A stretch of DNA of 64,000 bases, taken from Actinomyces ruminicola. Its GTDB lineage: Bacteria; Actinomycetota; Actinomycetes; Actinomycetales; Actinomycetaceae. Of the stretch, positions 20,483 to 28,860 are shown piece by piece (position 1 is the first letter of the stretch; each line of letters opens with the position of its first letter). A program made the translations under genes and the position numbers. The stretch spans positions 146,821-210,820 of the forward strand of contig NZ_FNIM01000002.1 of assembly GCF_900103885.1 (NCBI RefSeq). The letters run 5' to 3'. The notes under the pieces are model-generated. The model saw only the letters and a program-made list of their open reading frames with translations. It had not been told where the DNA came from and ran no database searches.

Positions 20483-21645
20483 GGCGCCTCCCGGTGCCCA
20501 CGGCCGGGCAGCGAGGCGCGCAGGTCCGCCAGCTCGGCGGCTCCCGCAGCCAGCAGAGCCGCGGCCACCGCCGCACCGAGCCCGGCGGCATCCGTGCGCG
20601 CCCCGGTCGCCGACTCCCGCAGCAGCCGCGCCCCGTCGGCCGCCGCCACGACGGCGTCCAGCCGCAGCCCCGCGCGCCCGTCAGCCAGCGCCGTGGGCGC
20701 CGCCACCGCCCCGACCGGTGCGGCGCAGCCCGCCTCCAAGGCCCGCATGAGGGCGCGTTCGGCGGTCACCGCCGCCCGGGTGGCCGGGTCGTCCAGTTCG
20801 GCCAGGGTGGCGGTCAATGCCGCGGACAGCCCCGGGTCTGAGGCGACCGCCTGCGCGCCGGGGGAGTCCTTTGGGGCGGCGCCGGCCGGGCACGCGCCGG
20901 CGGCGGCTCCGGCCCCGGTATCGTCCCGCGTCTCCAGGGCCAGCGCTCCCTGTGCGGGCGCCGGCACCATGACCGGCTCCGCCTCCGCACCGGGCAGCGC
21001 GAGCACCTGGCTCGCATACGCATCCAGGCCCAGCCGGCGCAGCCCCGCCAGCGCCAGCACCACGGCGTCCAGGTCGGGCTCGCGCACGGCGCCGAGCGGG
21101 CCGTCCGCGCCCACCACCGATCCGACCACCCGGGACAGCCGCGTGGGCACGTTCCCGCGCACGGGCACGACTTCGAGGTCCGGGCGCACCGCCGCCAGCT
21201 GCGCGGCGCGGCGCGGTGAGCCGGTGCCGACCCGCGCCCCGCGGGGCAGGTTCGCCAGCGTCGCCCCGCCCGCGGCGCACAGGGCGTCGCGCGGGTCCTC
21301 CCGGGTCGGCATAGCGGCGATGCGCAACCCCGGCACCGGGGCGGTGGGCAGGTCCTTGCAGGAGTGCACGGCCAGATCACAGGCGCCCTCCAGCAGCGCC
21401 TCGCGCAGGGCGGCCGCGAACACCCCCACCCCGCCGAGCCGCGTCAGTGGGGTGGCGTCGACATCTCCGCGGGTGCGGATCTCGACCAGCTCCACCTCCA
21501 GGTCCGCGCCGATCCGCCGGGAGGCCGCGGCAATCGCCCGCGCCACCTGGGTGGATTGGGCCACCGCCAGCGCCGAGCCGCGCGTGCCCAGGCGGACCGT
21601 GTGCGCCGACGACGGGCCCGATCCGATCACCTTGCCGGTGCTCAT
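20479..21645 (-). CDS. hemC: Hydroxymethylbilane synthase (porphobilinogen deaminase)
   Basis: HemC joins four porphobilinogens into hydroxymethylbilane. The 388-residue protein has RLGTRGSALAVAQ near residue 18, HSCKDLPT (94-101), GTGSPRRAAQL (140-150) and the dipyrromethane cofactor cysteine C307 in EAGCAAPVGA. A segment near 240-270 rich in Ala and Gly is inserted before the C-terminal domain. ATG 21645 lies inside the hemY stop region (4-nt overlap). Confidence 0.96.
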   Translation of the reverse strand: MSTGKVIGSGPSSAHTVRLGTRGSALAVAQSTQVARAIAAASRRIGADLEVELVEIRTRGDVDATPLTRLGGVGVFAAALREALLEGACDLAVHSCKDLPTAPVPGLRIAAMPTREDPRDALCAAGGATLANLPRGARVGTGSPRRAAQLAAVRPDLEVVPVRGNVPTRLSRVVGSVVGADGPLGAVREPDLDAVVLALAGLRRLGLDAYASQVLALPGAEAEPVMVPAPAQGALALETRDDTGAGAAAGACPAGAAPKDSPGAQAVASDPGLSAALTATLAELDDPATRAAVTAERALMRALEAGCAAPVGAVAAPTALADGRAGLRLDAVVAAADGARLLRESATGARTDAAGLGAAVAAALLAAGAAELADLRASLPGRGHREAP

Positions 21646-23477
21646 GCGCGCCCCTCCTCCTCGACGCCGCTGGCGCCGCCTGCGGGTCCGGGGCGGGGTC
21701 GGCCGCCTGGGGTTGCGGGATCGAGGTGCGCGGGTGCGCCCGCCGGCGGCGCCTCCTCGCTCCGCCCGCCTGCCAGCGCAGCCGCCTGTTCGCGCGCATG
21801 GGCGACGACGGCGGCGATCCCGCTCCCGGCCACCCACGCCCCGGTGACGGCCAGCCCCGCCAGGGGCTCGACCTCGGCCAGCAGGCGCCGGGTGCGCTCG
21901 CGGTAGGCGGGCGTGACCGGCGGCAGGGTCCCGTCCCAGCGCACCAGCATGGAGTCGATGACATCCTGCTCGCGGATGCGCACCCCCGTCAGCACCTCCA
22001 CATCGGCCAGCGCATCGGCCAGCTCCACCTGCGGGCGCGGCTCGCCCGGCCGCCCGTAGGACAGCCGCAGTGCGTGCACCCGTCCCTCCCACGGGCCCGG
22101 CCCGTCCGCGGCGGTGGGTGGCCTCCCGTCGGACTCGTCGGTGGCGTGGAGCTGCCGCAGCTGCCGGCCGATCCACGGCCACTTCACCGACAGGTGCGAC
22201 AGCGCCTTGGCGCGCACCGGCGCCCGCCCGGGCGCGGCCGGAGCCACCAGCAGCCCGGAGCCCACCGGCGCCCCCGACAGCGCCGGGGTACGCACAACCA
22301 GGGTGAAGCGGGCGATCGGGGAGCCGACCGGCACCTGCAGCCGGGTATCCACGCCGGGCGCCCCCTCAAGCAGTCGCAGCGCCGCCCCGGCCGAGCAGGC
22401 CAGCACCACCCGGGGCGAACGCACCACCCGCTCCGTCCCGGCCGCCACCGGCTCGGCCGACGGCGTGGCCCCGCGAGTGGTGGGGACGATCCCCACCTCC
22501 CAGCCGCCGGCGGTGTCGGTGGCCGGCCGCAGCCACCGCGCGCCGGTGCGGGTGAGTACCCGCCCGCCGGAGGCCTCGATCGCCTCCCGCAGGGCGTCGG
22601 TGAGGCGGAACAGCCCGCCGGCGACGGTCACGTCCGCGGCGCCGCCGCCGCGCTGCCGGGCCCGCCGCCGCTTCAGCAGCTCGCCGACCGCCGCCTGCAG
22701 CGACCCCAGGCGGGCGGTCGCCTCCCGCAGCCCGGGCGCCACCGTGTCGGCGGCAAGGTCGGCGGGGTCGGCGGTGTGAATACCCGCCACGATCGGCCGC
22801 ACCAGCCGCTCCAGCACCGCCTCGCCCATGCGGGCGCGCACGAAGGCGGCCAGGTCGGCCGGGTCCTGCGGTCCGGTGCCCACGGCGCCGCCGAGCTCGG
22901 CGTCCCGCGCCGCGCGGGCGGCGCCTTCCGCCCCGATCACGGCGACGACGTCGTCGGCCAGCGCATCGGCGGGGATGCCCAGGAAGGCGTCGCGCAGGAA
23001 GCGGTGCGCCCGCCAGCCGCGGGCGGGGTCGGCGGCGAGGCCTTCCGTGACTCCGGGATCGACTGCGGTGCCGGAGGCATCGACGGCGTCGCCCGCCGCG
23101 CCATCCAGCGGCGGCAGGAACAGGCGCGCCCCGCCACCGGACGGGCCCACCACCTCCAGCCCCAGGGCGTCGACCATCTGCGTGACCGCCTCGCCGCGGA
23201 TGACGAAGCCCTCCGCGCCCAGATCCATGCGTACCCCGCCGATGTCGCCCCCGGCCACGAGCCCGCCGGTGTAGCCGCGGGCCTCGACCAGCAGCGGCCG
23301 CAGCCCGGCCCGCGTCAGCTCCCAGGCGGCCGCCAGCCCGGCGATGCCGCCGCCGACCACCAGCGCGTCGCACCGCTCCACCGACCCGCTCGCCGATCGC
23401 GCCTCCGTGCCGCGGTCTCGCACCTCAGCACTGCTCGGCCGCACCGCGCCGACGCCGTCCGTCTGCGATTCGCTCAT
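21642..23477 (-). CDS. hemY: Coproporphyrinogen III oxidase (HemY/CgoX type)
   Basis: This FAD enzyme oxidises coproporphyrinogen III to coproporphyrin III in the coproporphyrin-dependent pathway (named hemG or protoporphyrinogen oxidase in older annotation). The FAD motif is LVVGGGIAGLAAAWEL near residue 40 with VEARGYTGG following; the C-terminal VTGAWVAGSGIAAVVAHA also binds FAD. At 611 residues it is longer than usual (about 470), because of Ala/Gly-rich inserts, notably near 115-135, and a low-complexity tail. The neighbouring chdC and the lack of a hemN or hemF support the coproporphyrin route. Confidence 0.93.
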   Translation of the reverse strand: MSESQTDGVGAVRPSSAEVRDRGTEARSASGSVERCDALVVGGGIAGLAAAWELTRAGLRPLLVEARGYTGGLVAGGDIGGVRMDLGAEGFVIRGEAVTQMVDALGLEVVGPSGGGARLFLPPLDGAAGDAVDASGTAVDPGVTEGLAADPARGWRAHRFLRDAFLGIPADALADDVVAVIGAEGAARAARDAELGGAVGTGPQDPADLAAFVRARMGEAVLERLVRPIVAGIHTADPADLAADTVAPGLREATARLGSLQAAVGELLKRRRARQRGGGAADVTVAGGLFRLTDALREAIEASGGRVLTRTGARWLRPATDTAGGWEVGIVPTTRGATPSAEPVAAGTERVVRSPRVVLACSAGAALRLLEGAPGVDTRLQVPVGSPIARFTLVVRTPALSGAPVGSGLLVAPAAPGRAPVRAKALSHLSVKWPWIGRQLRQLHATDESDGRPPTAADGPGPWEGRVHALRLSYGRPGEPRPQVELADALADVEVLTGVRIREQDVIDSMLVRWDGTLPPVTPAYRERTRRLLAEVEPLAGLAVTGAWVAGSGIAAVVAHAREQAAALAGGRSEEAPPAGAPAHLDPATPGGRPRPGPAGGASGVEEEGRA

Positions 23478-24892
23478 GCCTCACCGTCCCATCCGGCCAG
23501 CGCCGCGTCTTCCCAATCCGTTGAGCCGTGCACCCGCGCCACCACCCGGGTGAGCACGTCCGGGTCGCTCGTGGGCGGCACCCCGTGCCCGAGGTTGAAC
23601 ACGTGGGCGGGCGCGGCCCGACCCGCCTCCAGGCAGGCGTCCACGCCCCGGGCGAGCACCTCCCAGGGCGCCCCCAACAGCGCCGGGTTGAGGTTTCCCT
23701 GCACCGGCCGGTCGCCGAGCCACCTGCTCGCCTCGCCCAGGTCGCTGCACTCGTCCACGCCGACGACGTCGGCCCCGGTGCGGTGCAGCTCGGGCAGCAG
23801 ATGCTCCGCCCGGGTGGCGAAGTGGATCGCCGCCGCGGGCCGGCCCGTGGTGGCCGAGACGGCGTCGCGGGCCAGGTCGAGGGCGAGCGCCGAATAGGGG
23901 GCGACCTTCTCGCGGTAGTCGACGGCGGGCAGCGAGCCCGCCCAGGAGTCGAACAGCTGCACGGCGGCGGCGCCCGCGCGCACCTGCGTGGCCATGAACG
24001 CGCCGGTCAGGTGCGCCGCCCAGGTCATCAGCGCGTCCCAGGCGGCCGGGTCGGCGTGCATGAGCGTGCGGGCGGCCAGGTGGTCGCGGGAGGGACGGCC
24101 CTCGGCCAGGTAGGCGACCAGGGTGAACGGCGCCCCGCCGAAGCCGAGCAGCGGCGTCCACGCAGCCTCGCCGCGCGACTGGGCCAGTCCGGCCCGCGCC
24201 CGGGGGGTCAGGGTGGACCATCCCCCCGCGTCGTCCCCGCGCGCCTCCGGATCGGCGCCCGGGCGGGCGCCGTGATCCGCGTGCCTGCCCGCGTGCCCGG
24301 GGGAGCCCAGCTCCGCCACGACCGCCCGCACAGCCGCCTCCACGGCCGCCGCCCCGGCGGCGCCGTCGAGGGCGCCGCCGTCCGCGCCGGTCCCGGCCCG
24401 CTCGGCGTCGCCGAAGCGGCGGGCCACCACGCGCGCGACCTGGGCGGCGTCGCGCACGGGGGCGTCCAGGACCGGCCCGACGCCCGGCTCGATCCGCACC
24501 TCCACTCCCGCGAGCCGCAGCGGCACCATGATGTCGGAGAAGAGCACGGCCGCGTCCACGCCGTGGCGCCGCACCGGCTGGAGGGTCGCCTGCGCGGCCG
24601 CCTGCGGCCACAGGCACACGTCCAGCATGGACGCCCCGGCCCGCTCCCGCAGCGCCCGGTACTCCGGCAGGGAGCGCCCCGCCTGCCGCATGAACCACAC
24701 GGGCGTGCGCGCGGGACGCCGCCCGGCCAGGGCCTGAAGCAGCGCCGGCTCCTGGGCCCGGGGGCCGCCCGGCTCATCGTGGGCGCCCGCGGTGCCGGAG
24801 CGGTCCCGCTCGTCGGCGCGCCCCGCCCCGCAGCGTCCGCCCGGCCCCACGGGGGCCTCGGCCCCGGCAGAATTCTGCGCGGAAATGCTCAC
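23474..24892 (-). CDS. hemE: Uroporphyrinogen decarboxylase
   Basis: HemE removes four carboxyls from uroporphyrinogen III. The core begins TPVWFMRQAGRSLPEYR, followed by LFSDIMVPL, GFGGAPFTLVAYL, QLFDSWAG and LGHGVPPTSDPD. A 40-residue low-complexity insert (about 175-225) enlarges the protein. The start is uncertain: I prefer GTG 24892, preceded by GAGG and giving 472 residues, over in-frame ATG 24976 or 25150, because sequence upstream of 24892 is not protein-like. It heads the minus-strand hem operon and is divergent from hemA across about 250 nt. Confidence 0.93.
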   Translation of the reverse strand: MSISAQNSAGAEAPVGPGGRCGAGRADERDRSGTAGAHDEPGGPRAQEPALLQALAGRRPARTPVWFMRQAGRSLPEYRALRERAGASMLDVCLWPQAAAQATLQPVRRHGVDAAVLFSDIMVPLRLAGVEVRIEPGVGPVLDAPVRDAAQVARVVARRFGDAERAGTGADGGALDGAAGAAAVEAAVRAVVAELGSPGHAGRHADHGARPGADPEARGDDAGGWSTLTPRARAGLAQSRGEAAWTPLLGFGGAPFTLVAYLAEGRPSRDHLAARTLMHADPAAWDALMTWAAHLTGAFMATQVRAGAAAVQLFDSWAGSLPAVDYREKVAPYSALALDLARDAVSATTGRPAAAIHFATRAEHLLPELHRTGADVVGVDECSDLGEASRWLGDRPVQGNLNPALLGAPWEVLARGVDACLEAGRAAPAHVFNLGHGVPPTSDPDVLTRVVARVHGSTDWEDAALAGWDGEA

Positions 24893-25142
24893 GAAATAGT
24901 CCTCGTCCTTATGGTGCCGGTGGAAATGACCTGACGCGGCGTCGTCTGGCAATGCCGTCCGGACATTGTTTCCCATCGCTCCCGAGTTGTTCACGTGATG
25001 GATGTTTTGCCTGCAATGGCGCGCTCCGCCGATTTGCTGACGCGGTGTCGGAAAGACGATGTGACGGTGCGTCGGCATGGCGGCGGGCCGCATTGCGAAC
25101 AATTGTGCCCCGCCGCGCGAGCGATGCTTGACTACCCCTGCC

Positions 25143-26540
25143 GTGACCATTCACCTGCTCTCCGCCGACCACCGCACTCAGGGGCTGGACGCCGTCGCCC
25201 GCCTGGGTGCCACTGCCGCGCACCTGGGCCCCGACCTGCTGTCCGCCCTGCCCGACCTGCGCGGCGCCATCGTCCTGGGAACCTGCAACCGCCTCGCCCT
25301 CCTCCTCGACGCCCCCGAGGCCCGGTCCGCTGTTGAGCTGCGCCGGGAGGTGGCCGCCTTCCTCGCCCGGCGCGCGGGTTTGCTTCCCGCAGATTCACCG
25401 GCAGTGGTCGGCGACGCGGGCGGCCGCGGCGCCGGCGGCGTGGACTTGACCGCCTGGGCGGGCACCGCCGCCGTCGGCCAGCTGTTCGCCACCGCTGCCG
25501 GGCTGGAGTCCATGGTGGTGGGTGAGCGCGAGATCGCCGGGCAGCTGCGCCGCGCCATGCGGCTGGCCGCCGAGGAGGGCACCCTGTCGGCGGATATAGC
25601 CCGCGCCGTGGAGCACGCCTCCACCGCCTCCCGGCGCGTCGCCCACGAGACCGGCCTGGCCGGCAACGGCCGCTCCGTCGTGGCCGTCGGCATCGACCTG
25701 GCCGCCCCCCACCTGCCGCCCCTGGAGGACGCCTCCGTGCTCCTGGTCGGCACCGGGGCATACGCCGGCGCCACCGTCACCGCCCTGCGTCGGCACTGCG
25801 TCACCGACATCGCCGTCTACTCCCGCTCCGACCGGGCCCGGGCCTTCGCCGTCGGGCGCGGCCTGCGCCCCGTCACCGACGCCGAGCTCGCGGCGGCACT
25901 GGCCGGGGCCGACCTGGTGGTCACCTGCCGGGGCCTGGGCACGCCGGTGCTGACCCGCGAGCTCGTGGGCCCCGCCGCCGGGCGCCGGCCGGGAGCGCGT
26001 CCCCTGGTGGTGCTCGACCTTGCGCTCACCCGCGATGTGGAGGAGGCCGTCGGCTCCCTGCCCGGCGTGCGCCTGATCGACCTGCTCAGCGTGCAGCGCG
26101 CCGTCCCCGCGGCCGAGTCCGGTCAGGTTGACGCCGCCCGCCGCATCGTCGATGAGGAGACCGCCTTGTTCGCGCGGCTGCTGGCCGGGCGGCGCATGGA
26201 CCCGGTGGTGTGCAGCCTGCGCGGCCACGTCGCGACGCTGGTGGAGGAGGAGATCGCCCGCCTGCGCGTAGTTGACGGTCGGGTCGACGCCGGAGACGCC
26301 GCCCGCGCCCTGCACCACCTGGCCGCCCGCATACTGCACCACCCCACCGTGGCCGCCCGCACCGCCGCCGAGGCCGGCCGCGGCCAGGACTACCTCAACG
26401 CCCTCGACCTGCTGCTGGGCGTGGATATCGCCGCCGACCTGCGCGACGCCGTCGCCGCCACCACGGCGCCCGCCCCGTCCGGCCCGGCCGTCCAGCTGAA
26501 CCCCGTCCTATCCGCCTCAGCCCCGGGAGAGCCCCAATGA
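25143..26540 (+). CDS. hemA: Glutamyl-tRNA reductase
   Basis: HemA reduces glutamyl-tRNA to glutamate-1-semialdehyde with NADPH. From GTG 25143 the product is 465 residues: catalytic cysteine C48 in GTCNR, the ESMVVGEREIAGQLRRA block, the NADPH site LLVGTGAYAGATV, and a C-terminal dimerisation domain. The usual GTCNRxE is GTCNRLA here. GTG is preferred over an upstream ATG (25077) because the conserved IHLLSADHR begins there. It starts the plus-strand operon hemA-cpfC-chdC-radical SAM with 4-nt overlaps throughout. Confidence 0.94.
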   Translation: MTIHLLSADHRTQGLDAVARLGATAAHLGPDLLSALPDLRGAIVLGTCNRLALLLDAPEARSAVELRREVAAFLARRAGLLPADSPAVVGDAGGRGAGGVDLTAWAGTAAVGQLFATAAGLESMVVGEREIAGQLRRAMRLAAEEGTLSADIARAVEHASTASRRVAHETGLAGNGRSVVAVGIDLAAPHLPPLEDASVLLVGTGAYAGATVTALRRHCVTDIAVYSRSDRARAFAVGRGLRPVTDAELAAALAGADLVVTCRGLGTPVLTRELVGPAAGRRPGARPLVVLDLALTRDVEEAVGSLPGVRLIDLLSVQRAVPAAESGQVDAARRIVDEETALFARLLAGRRMDPVVCSLRGHVATLVEEEIARLRVVDGRVDAGDAARALHHLAARILHHPTVAARTAAEAGRGQDYLNALDLLLGVDIAADLRDAVAATTAPAPSGPAVQLNPVLSASAPGEPQ

Positions 26541-28057
26541 CCCCTGCCGTGGACGGCGCGCCGACACCCCGCCCCGACTCCTCCGCCGCCGCGGACCCGC
26601 TGGCCCCCTACGACGCCGTCCTGCTGCTGTCCTACGGCGGCCCCGAGGGCCCCGACGACGTGCTGCCCTTCATGCGCAACGCCACCGCCGGGCGGGGCGT
26701 GCCCGACTCCCGACTGCGCGAGGTCTCCGGCCACTACTCCCGCTGGGGCGGCGTCTCCCCGATCAACGCCCGCAACGCCGAACTGCTGGCGGCCCTGCGT
26801 GAGGAGCTGGCCGCGCGCGGCTCCCGCGTGCCCGTGGTGATCGGCAACCGAAACTGGCACCCCTTCGTCTCCGAGGCCCTGCGCGAGCTCGCCGACGGCG
26901 GCGCCCGCCGTGTCCTGGCCATCACCACCGCCGCCTACGCCTCCTACTCCGGCTGCCGCCAGTACCGGGAGGACGTCTCCGGCGCGCTGGAGCTGCTGGG
27001 AGCCGGCGAGGACGGTTCCACCGGGCGGGGCCGGGAGGCGGACGCCGCCGCCCGCGTCGGCGGGGCCGGGGGCGCGCCGGTGGAGCTGGTGGTGGACAAG
27101 ACCCGCCCCTTCTACAACACACCGGGCATGCTGGCCGCCAACACCGACGCCATCGTCGCCGCCTTCAACCAGCTGGTGGCCGACGGCGTGAGCGCCGACG
27201 GCATCCGACTGGCGCTGGTCACCCATTCCATCCCGGAGTCCATGGAGCGCCTGTCCGCGCCCACCGCCGAGGAGCGCGAATCGGGTGGGGTCGGAGAGCT
27301 CTCCTCGGGCGGGGAACGTGCTGACTCGGTTGGATTTGGGTCGCCGACCGTAACCGGAAGGGTGGGGGAGGCCCCCGAAGGCGTGGCGGGGCTGGCGGGA
27401 GCGGCGCGAGGAACGAGCGGCGCGGATGGTAGCCGAGGGGGGCTCCCCCACCCTTCCCTCCCGGAACCCGGCGTCGCCGCGGACCTGTCCACCGAGATCT
27501 CCTACATCGCCCAGCACGAGCGTCTGGCCGAGGTGCTGCTGGAGGCCGTCGCCGCCCGCCTGGGACGGCGCCCCCAGGTGGACCTGGTCTACTGCTCCCG
27601 CTCCGGCCCACCCCAGGCCCGCTGGCTGGAACCGGACGTCAACGACCACCTTCAGGCCCTGGCCGCCGGGCGCCTGACCGACGGGCGCGCCGTGGAGGTG
27701 CCGACCGGCGTCGTCGTCGCCCCCATCGGCTTTGTCGCCGACCACATGGAGGTCGTCTTCGACCTGGACACCGAGGCCCGCGAGACCGCGGCCCGCCTCG
27801 ACCTGCCCTACGTGCGCGCCGCCACGGCCGGCACCCACCCCGCCTTCGTCGCCTCGCTGGCGGACGTGCTCGCCGAGCGGGCCGCCGTCGCCCGGGGCCA
27901 GGACGTGCGGCCGGAGTCCACCACCGGCACCGGCCCCTTCCACACCGTCTGCCCGCCCACCTGCTGTCGGCCCGCCACCCGGCCGCCCGCTCACGCGCCG
28001 CGCCGACCTCCCCAGATCGCCACCGCCAACAACCCCGACCGAAGGAGAACCCCATGA
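26537..28057 (+). CDS. cpfC: Coproporphyrin ferrochelatase with an in-frame repeat insertion
   Basis: CpfC (hemH) inserts ferrous iron into coproporphyrin III. The 506-residue protein contains LLSYGGPEGPDDV, the active-site HYSRWGGVSPIN region, and the cysteine in SGCRQYRED which, with C-terminal cysteines in TVCPPTCC, probably binds the [2Fe-2S] cluster found in actinobacterial ferrochelatases. Between about residues 247 and 312 there is a low-complexity insert encoded by a palindromic repeat (27356-27457). The region after it resumes the conserved fold at ISYIAQHERLAE. The usual length is about 370-400. Confidence 0.94.
   Translation: MTPAVDGAPTPRPDSSAAADPLAPYDAVLLLSYGGPEGPDDVLPFMRNATAGRGVPDSRLREVSGHYSRWGGVSPINARNAELLAALREELAARGSRVPVVIGNRNWHPFVSEALRELADGGARRVLAITTAAYASYSGCRQYREDVSGALELLGAGEDGSTGRGREADAAARVGGAGGAPVELVVDKTRPFYNTPGMLAANTDAIVAAFNQLVADGVSADGIRLALVTHSIPESMERLSAPTAEERESGGVGELSSGGERADSVGFGSPTVTGRVGEAPEGVAGLAGAARGTSGADGSRGGLPHPSLPEPGVAADLSTEISYIAQHERLAEVLLEAVAARLGRRPQVDLVYCSRSGPPQARWLEPDVNDHLQALAAGRLTDGRAVEVPTGVVVAPIGFVADHMEVVFDLDTEARETAARLDLPYVRAATAGTHPAFVASLADVLAERAAVARGQDVRPESTTGTGPFHTVCPPTCCRPATRPPAHAPRRPPQIATANNPDRRRTP
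27356..27457. repeat. Palindromic element inserted in frame inside cpfC
   Basis: Arms at 27356-27376 and 27437-27457 pair at nearly all positions (blocks GGAAGGGTGGGGGAGG and CTCCCCCACCCTTCC), around a 60-nt GC-rich loop. The insertion keeps the reading frame and adds a Gly/Ser/Ala-rich segment to the protein. It resembles in concept the palindromic elements that enter genes in Rickettsia. Confidence 0.7.
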
Positions 28058-28860
28058 GCGACCACGAGAACTCCCACCCCGACGTCGACTCCGGCCAGGG
28101 CGCCCCCCGCCTGCACCGATTCGACGACGAGGAGCGCCGCCCCCACCGCGACCCGCGCGACGCCGCCGAGGTCGACTTCGACGCCGTCAACGACGCCAAC
28201 CACTACGCCCTGTTCGCCGTCTACCGGCTGGCGGCGCCGCTGCCGCCGCTGGAGGACACGCGCCGTCGGCTGGTGGGGGAGTCCACCCACTTCATCGACG
28301 TCTCCGAGGTCACCACCCGCGGCTGGTACGACGTGTCCGGCTTCCGCTCCGACGCCGACCTGATGGTCTGGTGGCTCGACGACGACCCGGAGAAGCTCCA
28401 GGACGCCAACCACCGCCTGCGCGCCAGTGCCCTGGGGCGCTACCTGGAGCCGGTGTGGTCCTGCATGGGCCTGCACACGCCCGCCGAGTTCAACCGCAAG
28501 CACATCCCCGCCTGCTTCGGCGGCGTGGCGCCGCGCGACTGGTGCATGGTCTACCCCTTCGTGCGCAGCTACGAGTGGTACCTGCTGCCCGCCGAGGAGC
28601 GCTCGCGGATCATGGCCGCCCACGGCCGCAACGGCTTTGCCAAGTACCCCGACGTCAAGGGCTCCACGCTCTCCGCCTTCGGCATGAGCGACTACGAGTG
28701 GGTGCTCGGCTTCGAGGCCGACTCCCTGGACCGCCTGGAGGGTGTCATCCACCACCAGCGCCACACGGAGGCCCGCCTGCACGTGCGTGTGGACACCCCC
28801 TTCTACACCGGCTGCCGCGTCAGCCCCCACGAGTGGGCAGAACGGCAGCCCCGCGCATGA
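28054..28860 (+). CDS. chdC: Coproheme decarboxylase (HemQ)
   Basis: ChdC oxidatively decarboxylates coproheme to protoheme, the last step of the coproporphyrin pathway. The 268-residue protein is of the chlorite-dismutase fold: YALFAVYRL strand, MVWWLDDDPEKLQ, FVRSYEWYLLPAEERSRIMAAHGRNG with the catalytic tyrosine region and axial histidine, and FGMSDYEWVLGFEAD. ATG 28054 has AAGGAGA upstream and overlaps the cpfC stop. The N-terminal 35 residues are charged and poorly conserved. Confidence 0.95.
   Translation: MSDHENSHPDVDSGQGAPRLHRFDDEERRPHRDPRDAAEVDFDAVNDANHYALFAVYRLAAPLPPLEDTRRRLVGESTHFIDVSEVTTRGWYDVSGFRSDADLMVWWLDDDPEKLQDANHRLRASALGRYLEPVWSCMGLHTPAEFNRKHIPACFGGVAPRDWCMVYPFVRSYEWYLLPAEERSRIMAAHGRNGFAKYPDVKGSTLSAFGMSDYEWVLGFEADSLDRLEGVIHHQRHTEARLHVRVDTPFYTGCRVSPHEWAERQPRA

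Noticed and set aside
24893..25142. N-terminal extension of hemE to ATG 25150
   Set aside because: The extra 86 codons are not protein-like and would overlap the hemA start; the region is better read as a divergent promoter.
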